Below are positions 16,394 to 25,066 of a stretch of 49,745 bases of DNA, one piece after another; position 1 is the stretch's first letter, and every line of letters begins with the position of its first letter. The position numbers were made by a program, and so were the translations under genes. The DNA lies in assembly GCA_020852055.1 (NCBI GenBank), contig JADZBP010000057.1, positions 1 to 49,745 of the forward strand, read 5' to 3'. The notes under the pieces are model-generated. The model did not search any database and was not told where the DNA came from. It saw only the letters and a program-made list of their open reading frames with translations. The stretch comes from Candidatus Latescibacterota bacterium. Lineage in GTDB: Bacteria; Latescibacterota; UBA2968; UBA8231.

Positions 16394-18001
16394 CTAGCGC
16401 AGCAAGAGCATCTTCCGGGTCTGCTGGACCCCGCTGGTTTTCACCTGGTAGAAGTAGGTGCCGGTGGCCCGCCTGCCCGCATCCCAGGTGAGTTGGTGCC
16501 GGCCCGCTTCCTGGAAGCCCTGCTTCAAGGTTTCGATGAGCTGCCCCTGCGCGTCGTAGACCGCCACCTGCACCTGCTCGGCCCGCGACAGCTCGTACTC
16601 GATCCGGGTGCTGGCGTTGAACGGGTTGGGGTAGTTGGCCTCCAGCGTCGAGGCGGCCGGCTCGGTCTGGATCTCCATGCCCACCGCAGTCTTCACCCCC
16701 AGGATCTCGGCGATAGCCTCCACCAACTGGTCGATCTGCGCCTCGTCGTTGAAGAGGTGGGTGGAAAAACGCAGGGTCTCCACCGTTTCGCGGGGCAGGT
16801 CGGTGTTGCCAGGCAAGACCCAGTTGAAGCTGGCGTGTTTGACGATGATGCGCCGCTTCGCCAGCTCGCCATAGATGTAGGTGGGGGTGCTGCCCTGGAC
16901 CCGGTACGCCACCATGGCGGAGGACAATTCCGGGACCTCGGGGGTGAGCGGGACCAGGTGGGGAATGGCCACCAGGCGCTGGCGCAGATAGGTGCAGAGT
17001 TGCCGCAGGCGGGCCTCCACCCGGGGCTTGCCGAAGAGGGTATGGAAATCCATGGCGTCGCCGTGGGCCAGCAACTGCGGCACGTTCCGCGTTCCGGTGG
17101 CCCCGGTGTACGGCCCGTACTGGGAACCCCCGTTCTCGGCAAAGGCCGAGATCGGCCTGATCCGGTCCTGGACTGCTTTGCGCACATACAATAAGCCGCA
17201 CCCCTTGGGCGCCAGCATCCATTTGTGGCTGCTCGAGGCGTAGGCATCGACCTTCAGCGCCGTCACACTCACGTCGAGCATGCCCGGCGCCTGGGCGCCG
17301 TCACAGACCAGCAGGATCCCCTTGGGAGCGGTGAGCGCGGCGATATCCGCCAAGGGCATCAGCAGGCCGGTGGTGGTGTTCACGTGGCTGAAACTGCAGA
17401 CCCGGGTCTGCGGCGTGATGCTGTCCTCGACCAGTTGCAAGATTTGGGCCTTGCTGGTCACCGGCGTCGGCAGGTGGAGCTGGCGCACCCGCACTCCCTG
17501 CTGCTGCGCCAGATGGAGCCACCCATAGATCCCGCCGGGATGCTCGTGGTCGGTGGTGAGGATCTCGTCCCCGGCCTTGAGCTGCAGCCCGGTGGCGACC
17601 AAGTTCATGCCCTCTGTGGTGTTCCGGGTAAACAGAATATCTCCGTTCCAGCCGTTGAGAAAGCCTTTGGCCTTGTTGACCAGCTCGATGATCTTGGCAT
17701 CCGGGAACCCCTCCCAGACATAGTTATAGGGATTGGTTTCCAGCCGGTCGATGTACGCCTTCAGGGTTTCCACCACCGGCCGGGGCACGGCGCCGATGCT
17801 GCCGCAGTTGAAGTGCAGCAGGCCTGGTTCCAGCAGGAACTCCTCCTTCACCCGCTGCCAGTACGCCGCCGCGGCGCCTGCCACCGCGAGGTCGGCCTTG
17901 AGCGCCTGCAGGTAATCGGACAGCGCCGCGGCGATCTGGGGCAGCGCGGGCGCCGCCGCCAGGGCGGCGGCGAACCCTTTGAAAAAGGTGCGGCGTTCCA
18001 T
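16394..18001 (-). CDS. Exported class V aminotransferase/epimerase-like PLP enzyme with Tat signal and T9SS-type C-terminal domain
   Basis: The 535-residue protein opens with a twin-arginine leader (MERRTFFKGF, then an Ala-rich hydrophobic stretch to about 27). The isopenicillin-N-epimerase/cysteine-desulfurase-like PLP domain carries the SFSHVNTTTG motif, Asp234 in LLVCDGAQAPG and the Schiff-base Lys260 in ASSSHKWMLAPKG. Residues about 455-535 form a beta-sandwich tail of the FlgD/type IX sorting type: NYPNPFNASTRIEY, VAVYDAQGQLIETL, GTYFYQVKT and a final KMLLLR. ATG 18001 is preferred over 18013 because ATGAGGA places an SD five bases before it. PLP enzymes are normally cytoplasmic. A folded Tat export carrying its cofactor, followed by surface delivery, would explain the design. 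Substrate unknown. Confidence 0.9.
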   Translation of the reverse strand: MERRTFFKGFAAALAAAPALPQIAAALSDYLQALKADLAVAGAAAAYWQRVKEEFLLEPGLLHFNCGSIGAVPRPVVETLKAYIDRLETNPYNYVWEGFPDAKIIELVNKAKGFLNGWNGDILFTRNTTEGMNLVATGLQLKAGDEILTTDHEHPGGIYGWLHLAQQQGVRVRQLHLPTPVTSKAQILQLVEDSITPQTRVCSFSHVNTTTGLLMPLADIAALTAPKGILLVCDGAQAPGMLDVSVTALKVDAYASSSHKWMLAPKGCGLLYVRKAVQDRIRPISAFAENGGSQYGPYTGATGTRNVPQLLAHGDAMDFHTLFGKPRVEARLRQLCTYLRQRLVAIPHLVPLTPEVPELSSAMVAYRVQGSTPTYIYGELAKRRIIVKHASFNWVLPGNTDLPRETVETLRFSTHLFNDEAQIDQLVEAIAEILGVKTAVGMEIQTEPAASTLEANYPNPFNASTRIEYELSRAEQVQVAVYDAQGQLIETLKQGFQEAGRHQLTWDAGRRATGTYFYQVKTSGVQQTRKMLLLR

Positions 18002-18264
18002 GGCATTCCTCATCGAAACTCGAGCCGTCTTGTCGCGATGGTCCTCTACCTTTCTATAATCAGTAAGCGCCGCTCCCGCGGCTACCGCCCCGATCGCGAC
18101 TCGCCAAGGAAAGCCCAATGCTGACCGGCCCGGAAAGCCACTCGATGGCGACCCGGTTTGACTTGCGCCGCCCAGGTTCGGATTCTAAGCAGGACGGCAA
18201 AGGCGGCAGCGCCGGCCCGGCTAAGCGCTGCGCCCTGCGCCCCCCAACCAGTACCGGAGGACGG

Positions 18265-19332
18265 ATGAACTCGCGCCAACGTTTCCAGGCCACACTGCGC
18301 TACGGCGAGCGCGACCGGCTCTTCCACACCGAGATGGGCCCCTTCGAGGAAACGGTCCAGCGCTGGCGCCGGGAAGGACTGCCTGCCGACTCGGATTGGC
18401 TCTACGCCGGCGGGTACGACCGCATCGAGCACTCCCCTCTCAATCCCCATCTCTGCCCCTTCTTCGAGCGCCAGACCCTGGAGGCGGACGCCGAATACGA
18501 GGTGTACCGCGACCGCGACGGCATCGTCAAAAAACGCCTGCTCAACGTGCCCCAGCCGGCCATGCCGCAATACCTGGACTACCCGCTCAAAGGCGCGGCG
18601 CAGTGGCCCGAATTCCGCCGTCGCCTCAATCCCGACAGCCCCGCCCGTTTCCCGGTTCACTGGGAGAGCATCAAAGGGCAGTACCAGAACCGCGACTTTC
18701 CGCTGGGTGTCAACAGCGGCAGCCTGTACGGCTGGCTGCGCGAGTGGATGGGTATGGAAGGCATCAGCATCGCCCTGTACGATGATCGCGCCTTTGTGGA
18801 GCAGGCCACTGAGGAGATCGCCGACTTTCTGCTGGCCTATCTCGAAAAAGCCCTGGACGGGGTGGAGTACGATTTCGCCATCTTCTGGGAGGACATGGCT
18901 TATAAAACCGCCTCGATGATCAGCCCGGAACTCTATCGCCAGGTCTTCGTGCCGCACTATCGCCGCATCACCGACCGCCTGCACCAGGCAGGGATCGACC
19001 TGATCATGCTCGACAGCGACGGCAATGTCGAGGAACTCATCCCCGTCTGGCTCGACCTGGGCATCAACTATATCTACCCCATGGAGGTGGCCGCCGGCAT
19101 GGACGTAGTTGCCCTGCGCCGCAAATTCGGCAAGGAACTGCGGCTGGGCGGCGGCATGGACAAACGCATCCTGGCCCAGGACCGGCCGGCCATCAGGGCG
19201 ATGGTGGAGGAGAAGATCCCCCTGCTGCGCCAGGGGGGCTACATCCCTGGCTGCGACCACGGCATGCCCCCCGACATCTCCTGGGACAACTACTGTTACT
19301 ACCGCGAATTGCTGCACGCCATCGCCTTATAA
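18265..19332 (+). CDS. Uroporphyrinogen decarboxylase (URO-D) family protein
   Basis: The 355-residue TIM barrel matches the divergent URO-D branch that includes MtaA/CmuA-like methyltransferases. It shows FPLGVNSGSLYGWLREWMG, an acidic FAIFWEDMAY strand, DLIMLDSDGN, YIYPMEVAAGMD, RLGGGMDKR and a late GCDHGMPPDISW. The haem-pathway signature RQAGR near the N-terminus is absent, so it is unlikely to be HemE. It may transfer or remove methyl or other groups with a corrinoid partner, but no corrinoid protein is nearby. ATG 18265 has GGAGG four bases upstream; an open frame back to 18118 is not needed. The gene is followed by a terminator-like hairpin and is divergent from the exported aminotransferase. 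Confidence 0.87.
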   Translation: MNSRQRFQATLRYGERDRLFHTEMGPFEETVQRWRREGLPADSDWLYAGGYDRIEHSPLNPHLCPFFERQTLEADAEYEVYRDRDGIVKKRLLNVPQPAMPQYLDYPLKGAAQWPEFRRRLNPDSPARFPVHWESIKGQYQNRDFPLGVNSGSLYGWLREWMGMEGISIALYDDRAFVEQATEEIADFLLAYLEKALDGVEYDFAIFWEDMAYKTASMISPELYRQVFVPHYRRITDRLHQAGIDLIMLDSDGNVEELIPVWLDLGINYIYPMEVAAGMDVVALRRKFGKELRLGGGMDKRILAQDRPAIRAMVEEKIPLLRQGGYIPGCDHGMPPDISWDNYCYYRELLHAIAL

Positions 19333-19348
19333 AGGCGCCGGCCCGCGA

Positions 19349-19381
19349 CCCCGGGCCTGGTAGCAGGCCGGGGGCCATTTT
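19349..19381 (+). terminator. Terminator-like hairpin after the URO-D gene
   Basis: CCCCGGGCCTG (19349-19359) pairs with CAGGCCGGGGG (19364-19374) with one mismatch and a four-base loop, followed by CCATTTTC. The short T-run makes it a moderate intrinsic terminator. It would separate the URO-D gene from the aldolase-like gene. Confidence 0.6.
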
Positions 19382-19462
19382 CGTAACTTCCACCTTATAC
19401 TTGGCTGGCCCGCTGCTGGCGATTGCCCCCTACCGTCCACTGGAGACGAAAGGAACCGTGTG

Positions 19463-20437
19463 ATGCAAGCCCCCTGGGTGACCTTCAGACCGGAACTGAA
19501 AGTGCTCGACTGCACCATCCGCGACGGCGGACTGATCAACAACCACCAGTTCGACACCGACCTGGTCAAAGCGGTGTACCAGACCTGTGTCGAGGCCGGC
19601 CTCGACTATATGGAGATCGGCTACCGCAATTCCAAGCGCCTCTTCCCCAAGGAAAAATTCGGCGCCTTCCGCCACAGCGACGAAGAGGATATCCGCCGGA
19701 TCACCGGCGACCACGACGAGGCCGCCACCGGCCTGCGCCTGGCGGTGATGGCCGACGCCGGCAAGAGCGACTGGAAAACCGATATCCTGCCCCGCAGCCA
19801 GAGCGTGGTGGGCATGGTGCGCGTGGCCTGTTACGTGGATCAGATCCCCGAGGCGGTGGAGATGATCCACGACGCCCACGAGAAGGGCTACGAAACCAGC
19901 TGCAACCTGATGGCCATCTCCACCCTCCAGCACGCCGAGATCGACCAGGCCCTGCAGAGTGTCGCCGAAACCCCCGTCGACGTGATCGCGGTGGTCGACA
20001 GTTTCGGCTCCCTCTATCGGGAGCAGATCGATATCCTGGTGGGCAAGTTCCTCGAGGTGGCCAAGGCCACCGGCAAGCAGGTGGGTATCCACGCCCACAA
20101 CAACCAGCAACTGGCCTTCGCCAACACCATCGACGCCATCATCCTGGGCGCCAACCGGCTCGACGCCACCATGGCCGGCCTGGGCCGCGGGGCCGGCAAC
20201 TGCCCGATGGAGTTGCTCGTCGGCTTCCTCCGCAACCCCAAGTTCAAGAAGCGGGCGATCTGGAAATTGCTGCAGGACCACTTCGTGGCCCTGCGCCAGC
20301 GCATGGAGTGGGGGCCGCTGGTGCCCTACATCATCACTGGCCAGCACAACGAGCATCCCCGCGCCGCCATCGAGGTTCTGGCCGGGCCCAACCGCGACAA
20401 ATACGTCGAGTTCTACGACCGCATCGTCGGCGAGTGA
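19463..20437 (+). CDS. DRE-TIM metallolyase / 4-hydroxy-2-oxovalerate aldolase-like protein
   Basis: This roughly 324-residue protein is an HMGL-like (DRE-TIM) barrel. It begins with VLDCTIRDGG, the catalytic Arg-Asp and metal ligand, then shows YMEIGYRNS, VIAVVDSFGSL and GIHAHNNQQLAFANT with the second metal histidine pair. The closing DATMAGLGRGAGNCPMEL is typical of aldolase/acyltransferase barrels. Members cleave 4-hydroxy-2-oxo acids or condense acyl-CoA with 2-oxo acids. No acetaldehyde dehydrogenase partner is present, so an HOA aldolase complex is not supported. ATG 19463 has AAGGA eight bases upstream (a GTG directly before it is also possible). It is followed by a strong terminator. 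Confidence 0.85.
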   Translation: MQAPWVTFRPELKVLDCTIRDGGLINNHQFDTDLVKAVYQTCVEAGLDYMEIGYRNSKRLFPKEKFGAFRHSDEEDIRRITGDHDEAATGLRLAVMADAGKSDWKTDILPRSQSVVGMVRVACYVDQIPEAVEMIHDAHEKGYETSCNLMAISTLQHAEIDQALQSVAETPVDVIAVVDSFGSLYREQIDILVGKFLEVAKATGKQVGIHAHNNQQLAFANTIDAIILGANRLDATMAGLGRGAGNCPMELLVGFLRNPKFKKRAIWKLLQDHFVALRQRMEWGPLVPYIITGQHNEHPRAAIEVLAGPNRDKYVEFYDRIVGE

Positions 20438-20469
20438 TCCCGGCCCAAAGCAGTTGCGGTACAAACAAC

Positions 20470-20505
20470 AGCGCAACCCTCTGCAGCGGAGGGTTGCGCT
20501 TTTTG
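20470..20505 (+). terminator. Rho-independent terminator after the aldolase-like gene
   Basis: GCGCAACCCTC and GAGGGTTGCGC arms form a near-perfect stem across a short loop, followed by TTTTT (20501-20504 and the base before). It ends plus-strand transcription. The minus-strand operon coming from the other side ends at 20546, so the hairpin may serve both directions, though the T-run is only good on the plus strand. Confidence 0.9.
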
Positions 20506-20545
20506 CTGCCCGGCGTGTCGGTGTTAACGGGATGGAGACGGAGGA

Positions 20546-21832
20546 TTAGGTGCTCTCCTCGCGCAGGTACTCGTCCGGCTGGCGCGAATCGGGCGGCCAG
20601 TACCCACCGCGCGACTGCCGCCAGGGCTTGCCGCACATCTGGGTGATGATGGTCCACTCACCCGGCCCCGGGTCCGGGTCCGGATGGAAGAGGAAGCGGG
20701 TGCCGCCGGCGGCCTGGGTGGCCCGCAGAATGCCGTCGAGGTCGCGGGCCGGCATCGGGTCGCCGGCGTGGGGAAAACGCCCGGTGGAGACCCAGAAGAT
20801 GGTCTTGTCCACCTCCTTGATGGCCTCCAGGGCGCGGCGGGTCTCCTGATACACGATCTGGGTGAAAAACTCCTCGGGGAAACCCAGCTCCAGGTCGATC
20901 AGGCGGTTCACCCCCGGCAGTTCGAGGCCGAAGAGGGACTTCATCAGCAGGAAGCCGTCTTCCTCCGAGAGGGAGGGATTCCACTCGCGGAACTTGTGCA
21001 CCCAGCGCTGCACCGTGCCGTACATGCCGTCGAAGCCGCGGTGCCAGTAGTAGTGCTTGGGGAAGATATAATCGAAGTAGGGCGGCATCTGCTGGTAGTT
21101 CTGCCCGGTCAGCGAGGACCAGGTGGTGATACGCGGGATGCCGCCCAGCTCGACGTAGCGGTCCACCTTATCGAGGGTGGCGCGCGCCTCCTGCCACGAC
21201 ACCAGCGAGCGGTGCTGGCGCCCCCGCAGCCAGTAGAGAGCGTCTTCGTCGATGTCGAAGAGCACCAGCCCGGCCAGGGTGCCGCCCGGCGCATGGTAAC
21301 GCACCATATCGGGGGTAAGCTGGTGGAAACGCTCACGCAGATGGGCGATGCCCCGCTCGATGCGGTCCACCTCGTAGCCCAGGCGCGCATAGTCCTTGCG
21401 CTCGTACTCGTGCAGCTCGAAGAGTTCGCCGCCGTGATGGCGGGCCAGTTCGTAGTGGTTCTCGCCGGGCCCGTCGATGATGACCCCGTCCACCTGCGGG
21501 TAGCGGTTGATCAGGCTCTGCACGTGGGCCGTCGAGCCGCTGTTGAAGACCATGATGTGCCAGCCGCGCCGCTTGGCGTCGTCGAGCATCTCACCCAGCG
21601 CCTTTTCCTTCGCCTCGTCGCGCGGCTCCGCTGCCGGCGGCGCCAGGCCGAGCTTTTTATAGGCCGCCGGGTCTTGCGGAAAAGCCGGCACAGTGGTGTC
21701 GTCGTCCTGCATAAAAAACATGCGCCCCACGACGATGCCGGTGACGCCCCCGTCCTGCCAGGCGTCGAAGATCTCCCGATAGTTGGCCAGGTACCGCTCC
21801 AGCGGATTAAAAACGAAGATCCAGCATTTCAT
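20546..21832 (-). CDS. Protein of unrecognised family, tandem paralogue B
   Basis: The 428-residue soluble protein has no signal peptide and no family I can name. It is clearly homologous along its whole length to the neighbouring gene. The most conserved blocks are VIIDGPGENHYELARHHGGE, RYHAPGG, SSLTGQNYQQMPPYFDYIFP followed by KHYYWHRGFDGMYGT, and HAGDPMPARDLDGIL. The runs of Asp, Glu, His, Tyr and Trp at predicted strand ends look like a TIM-barrel sugar-acting enzyme (glycosidase-like), but this is inference. ATG 21832 has GAGGAGGG just upstream, 12 bases after the paralogue's stop. It is the last gene of an operon with paralogue A and a desaturase. Confidence 0.85.
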   Translation of the reverse strand: MKCWIFVFNPLERYLANYREIFDAWQDGGVTGIVVGRMFFMQDDDTTVPAFPQDPAAYKKLGLAPPAAEPRDEAKEKALGEMLDDAKRRGWHIMVFNSGSTAHVQSLINRYPQVDGVIIDGPGENHYELARHHGGELFELHEYERKDYARLGYEVDRIERGIAHLRERFHQLTPDMVRYHAPGGTLAGLVLFDIDEDALYWLRGRQHRSLVSWQEARATLDKVDRYVELGGIPRITTWSSLTGQNYQQMPPYFDYIFPKHYYWHRGFDGMYGTVQRWVHKFREWNPSLSEEDGFLLMKSLFGLELPGVNRLIDLELGFPEEFFTQIVYQETRRALEAIKEVDKTIFWVSTGRFPHAGDPMPARDLDGILRATQAAGGTRFLFHPDPDPGPGEWTIITQMCGKPWRQSRGGYWPPDSRQPDEYLREEST

Positions 21833-21844
21833 CGCGTGCCCTCC

Positions 21845-23218
21845 TCAACCTTTCTTCTTGGCCGAGCGAAAATGGGTGCCATAGCCCTCGACGTCCTCGC
21901 GCCAGGTGTCCTCGGGCCAGTAGTCGCTGGTCTCTTCGCACCAGGGTTTGCCGCACATGCGCGAGATCACGTGCCAGGCAGGGGCGTTCATCGCCGGTTC
22001 CGGGTGGAAGAGGAAGCGCCTGCCACCCGCCTCCTTGGTCGCCTGCAGGATGCCCTGCAGATCGCGGGCGGTCATCGCGTCGCCGGCGTGGGGCTCGCGG
22101 GCCGAGGCCGAGACCCAGAACACCGTCTTCTCCGGGTCGCCGATAGCCTCCAGGGCGCGCCGCGTCTCGCGGTGCACGACCTCGCTGAAGAACTCGGACG
22201 GGAAGCCGCGCTCCAGGTCGGCCAGCGAGCGCACCCCCGGCAGCCGCAGGCCAAAGAGGGATTCGACCAGCGCGAAGCAGTCGGCCTCGCTCAGGGTGGG
22301 GTTCCACTCGCCCAACTTGAGCACCCAGCGCTGGATGGTGCCGTACATGCCGTCGAAGCCGCGGTGCCAGTAGTAGTGTTTGGGGAAGATATAGTCGAAA
22401 AGCGGCGCCATCTGCTGATAGTTCTGGCCGGTGAGTGAGGAGAAGGTGGTGATGCGCGGGATGCCGCCCAGCAGGATCTTGCGATCCACCTGGTCCACGG
22501 CGCGTCGGTACATGCCCATCGCCCCCAGGGCCACCTGCTGCCGGGCCCGCAGCCAGTACAGGGCATCGGCGTCGATATCGAATAGATTGAGACCCGCCAG
22601 CAGACCGCCCGGCGCGTGATAGCGGACCAGGTCCGGCGTGAGATGGTGCAGGCGCTGGCGCAGGTGGCCGATGCCGCGCTCCATGCGGCCCAGATCGTAG
22701 CCGAGATTGCCGAAGCGCTCGCGCTCGTACGGCCGGATCTCCAGCAACTCGCCCCCGTGGTGCCAGGCCAGCTCGTAGTGCTGCTCGCCGGGGCCGTCCA
22801 TGATGACCCCGCGCGCCATCGGGAAGGCCTTCATCACATCCTGCAGCGCCGCCAGGTGCCCGGTCTCGCCGTAGGGGTCGTCCTTGCCGGGCCGGCCGCC
22901 GCCGCCGCGCGGCACGTCGAAGATCAGGATGGGCCAGCCGCGGGCCGCCGCGTCGTACAGAATCTCCTGCAGCTTCTTTTCCTTCTCCGGCTCGCGGTGC
23001 TCCGGGGGAGGCGGGGCGACGCCAAAGGACTCATACACCTTGGGATCGGGGGCAAAAGCGCGCACAAAGGAACCATCCTCCTGGCGGAAGCGGAGCCGGC
23101 CCACGGCCAGGCCGCGCACCCCGCCCTCCTCCCAGGCGTCGAAGATGCGCCGGTAGTTGGCGATCCAGCGCTCCTGCCAGTACTCGATGGGCAGATGGAG
23201 AAAGATCCAGCTTTCCAT
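21845..23218 (-). CDS. Protein of unrecognised family, tandem paralogue A
   Basis: This 457-residue protein is the sister of the downstream gene. It shares WIFxxxxxxY and ANYRxIFDAWxxGGV at the N-terminus, DGPGEQHYELAWHHGGE, TGQNYQQMAPLFDYIFPKH and EFFSEVVHRETRRALEAI. It has an extra Gly-rich insert near residue 105 (PRGGGGRPGKDDPYG), absent from paralogue B. The second ATG (23218) is preferred because GAGAGG lies eight bases before it, whereas ATG 23224 abuts that box. Function is not recognised; a carbohydrate-active barrel is possible. Retention of two diverged copies suggests related but different substrates or a hetero-oligomer. Confidence 0.83.
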   Translation of the reverse strand: MESWIFLHLPIEYWQERWIANYRRIFDAWEEGGVRGLAVGRLRFRQEDGSFVRAFAPDPKVYESFGVAPPPPEHREPEKEKKLQEILYDAAARGWPILIFDVPRGGGGRPGKDDPYGETGHLAALQDVMKAFPMARGVIMDGPGEQHYELAWHHGGELLEIRPYERERFGNLGYDLGRMERGIGHLRQRLHHLTPDLVRYHAPGGLLAGLNLFDIDADALYWLRARQQVALGAMGMYRRAVDQVDRKILLGGIPRITTFSSLTGQNYQQMAPLFDYIFPKHYYWHRGFDGMYGTIQRWVLKLGEWNPTLSEADCFALVESLFGLRLPGVRSLADLERGFPSEFFSEVVHRETRRALEAIGDPEKTVFWVSASAREPHAGDAMTARDLQGILQATKEAGGRRFLFHPEPAMNAPAWHVISRMCGKPWCEETSDYWPEDTWREDVEGYGTHFRSAKKKG

Positions 23219-23247
23219 ACGCATTTCCTCTCGGATGGTTTGCCGCG

Positions 23248-24375
23248 CTAGGCCAGCCGCTCCGCGTCGCGGCGGATGCCGGGGGTGGGCAGGGGGGCGG
23301 CGTACTGGTACTCGGGCTCGCGATCCTGCCGGCGCTGGATCTCGTTGATATGTTTCCAGGTCGCGCGCAGGCCGTCGGGGCAGGGCGGCATCTCGGCTTT
23401 GATGAGCCGGTGTAGCCGGCTGAGCTTATAGCAGGGCACCCCGGCGTACATGTGGTGTTCGGTGTGATAGTTCATGTGCCAGTAAAGAAACTGCACGAAG
23501 GGGTTGAGGTAGATGGTGCGGCAGCAGAGGCGGAAGTCGGGCACCTTGTCCTGCAGGCCGACATGTTGGGCGGCGTTGCAGAAGAACTGCAGCCAGCCGC
23601 CGAACATCATGGGAAAGGTGATCACCAGCGGCACCACCCACAGCCCGAAGGCCAGCGACACCCCGGCGATCAGCAGGTGCCCCACCAGCACGATGCGCTC
23701 CCAGCGGGTATAGGCGCGGCGGCGCTCCGGGTCGCTGGAGGGAAACAACATGCCGGTCCACCGGTCGTCGGTGTTGAGGTAGCCGGTGAAGTTGCGCAAC
23801 TTGCCCTTGAGCAGGTGGTAGGGGTGCTTGTAGTTGACGATGCCCCACTTCCACACGCCCTTGGTATCGACCCGGGCCGGCAACACCACCTCCAGATCGT
23901 CGGGCGGGTGCAGGGTGTACTTGTGGTGCTCGGTGTGGCTGGCCCAGAAGTGGTGGTGGTTGTACCAGCCCAGGAAGGAGAAGATGCGCAGGAAGAACCC
24001 GTTGAGCCACATGGTGCGGAACACGGTATCGTGGATCAGTTCGTGGAAGCCGTTGATCAGAAAATGCCAGAAGTGGCCGTTGACGAACACCAGCAGCGCC
24101 GTGACGTACCAGGGCCAGTTGAGCGACGAGTAAATGGCCGCCCCGGCGGCCCCGGCCAGTACCCCCAGGTAGCCGAGGGTCTGGGCGAAACCGAGGAGGT
24201 CGCTGCGTTTGTTGAGTCGCGCTAACTCCTCGCGCGGCACGTGGCAGCGGTACCATTTCACCCGATTCTTCTTGGGCGGTTCGTTGTACTTGGGCCCGGT
24301 GTTGCGTCCGGTGGACCATATCTCCTGGTCGGAAGAGGTGTCCGGGGCGGTATCAGGCTGGTTGCTGGCGGTCAT
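23248..24375 (-). CDS. Membrane fatty acid desaturase / hydroxylase-type di-iron enzyme
   Basis: The 375-residue protein has the three histidine boxes of membrane desaturases: HELIH (111-115), HTEHH (147-151) and a second HTEHH (304-308), plus a further NHHH at 139-142. Hydrophobic segments lie at about 67-85, 88-105, 228-248 and 250-268. Such enzymes use O2 and a di-iron site to desaturate or hydroxylate lipids, and need an electron donor not seen here. ATG 24375 is chosen because the preceding open frame to 24603 is intergenic and antisense sequence; its SD is weak. It heads the operon with the two unknown paralogues, 29 bases before the first. The organism must therefore meet oxygen. Confidence 0.9.
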   Translation of the reverse strand: MTASNQPDTAPDTSSDQEIWSTGRNTGPKYNEPPKKNRVKWYRCHVPREELARLNKRSDLLGFAQTLGYLGVLAGAAGAAIYSSLNWPWYVTALLVFVNGHFWHFLINGFHELIHDTVFRTMWLNGFFLRIFSFLGWYNHHHFWASHTEHHKYTLHPPDDLEVVLPARVDTKGVWKWGIVNYKHPYHLLKGKLRNFTGYLNTDDRWTGMLFPSSDPERRRAYTRWERIVLVGHLLIAGVSLAFGLWVVPLVITFPMMFGGWLQFFCNAAQHVGLQDKVPDFRLCCRTIYLNPFVQFLYWHMNYHTEHHMYAGVPCYKLSRLHRLIKAEMPPCPDGLRATWKHINEIQRRQDREPEYQYAAPLPTPGIRRDAERLA

Positions 24376-24523
24376 CGCGGCGTCCCGTTGGTTGAAGTGT
24401 AGGCCCAATAAAGCCGCGTTTCCGGCGACTGTCAAGCGCCGTGATCCAGAGCCCTTTCTTGACAGCGCCCGGCGCTGCCGCCATCGTTGATATCCTTTTT
24501 CCCCGCACTGCGAGGGCCGCCCG

Positions 24524-24988
24524 ATGATCGGTTTCAGAACCTCGACCCAGGAGGATTTCGACCTGCTGGTCGAACTGCGCCTGGCTTTCATGCTCGAAGG
24601 CAAGGACCCGCCCGCCGCCGCCGAATACCAGCAGGCGAAGGAGGCCTATGCCGCCTATCTGCGCGACCAGCTCGGGCACGGCTGCTACGTCGGTTACCTC
24701 GGCTTTGTCGCCGGGCAACCCGCCTGTGTGGCCGGGCTGCTGCTCTACGACCTGCCGCCCCTGCTGCACCGCCTCAGGCGCAAACTCGGCCACGTACTCA
24801 ATTTCTACACCCTGCCGGCGCACCGGCACCAGGGCTACGGCACCGCCCTGATGCAGTTCATCGTCGAGGACGCCCGGCGGCGGGGCCTGGACCGGCTCTT
24901 CCTCAACGCCACAGCTATGGGTGAGCCGCTCTACCGGAAATTCGGCTTCGTCGATTCCAGCCCCACCGCCCTGCAGCTCGACCTCTAG
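24524..24988 (+). CDS. GNAT-family N-acetyltransferase
   Basis: The 154-residue protein is a GNAT fold acetyltransferase with the acetyl-CoA motif LPAHRHQGYGTALMQFIVED (motif A) and the C-terminal motif B LYRKFGFVDS. GNAT enzymes transfer acetyl groups to amines of small molecules or proteins; the substrate is not apparent. GAGGG lies six bases before ATG 24524. It is divergent from the desaturase gene and followed 78 bases later by a dehydrogenase gene on the same strand. Confidence 0.87.
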   Translation: MIGFRTSTQEDFDLLVELRLAFMLEGKDPPAAAEYQQAKEAYAAYLRDQLGHGCYVGYLGFVAGQPACVAGLLLYDLPPLLHRLRRKLGHVLNFYTLPAHRHQGYGTALMQFIVEDARRRGLDRLFLNATAMGEPLYRKFGFVDSSPTALQLDL

Positions 24989-25066
24989 ACGCCCGCGCTT
25001 TCCCCCCGCCCGGCCGAGGCGTAGATTCCGGGCCTCGCCCAACCCCTGCTGACCAAGGAGCCCCCC

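Noticed and set aside
13548-17222. A single 1224-residue kinase
   Set aside because: The first 323 residues are the exported aminotransferase gene read out of frame; an SD and ATG at 16253 define the real start.
18030-18060. TTGTCG/TATAAT promoter for the URO-D gene
   Set aside because: The -10 is perfect but the spacing of 19 and poor -35 make it doubtful; not listed as a feature.
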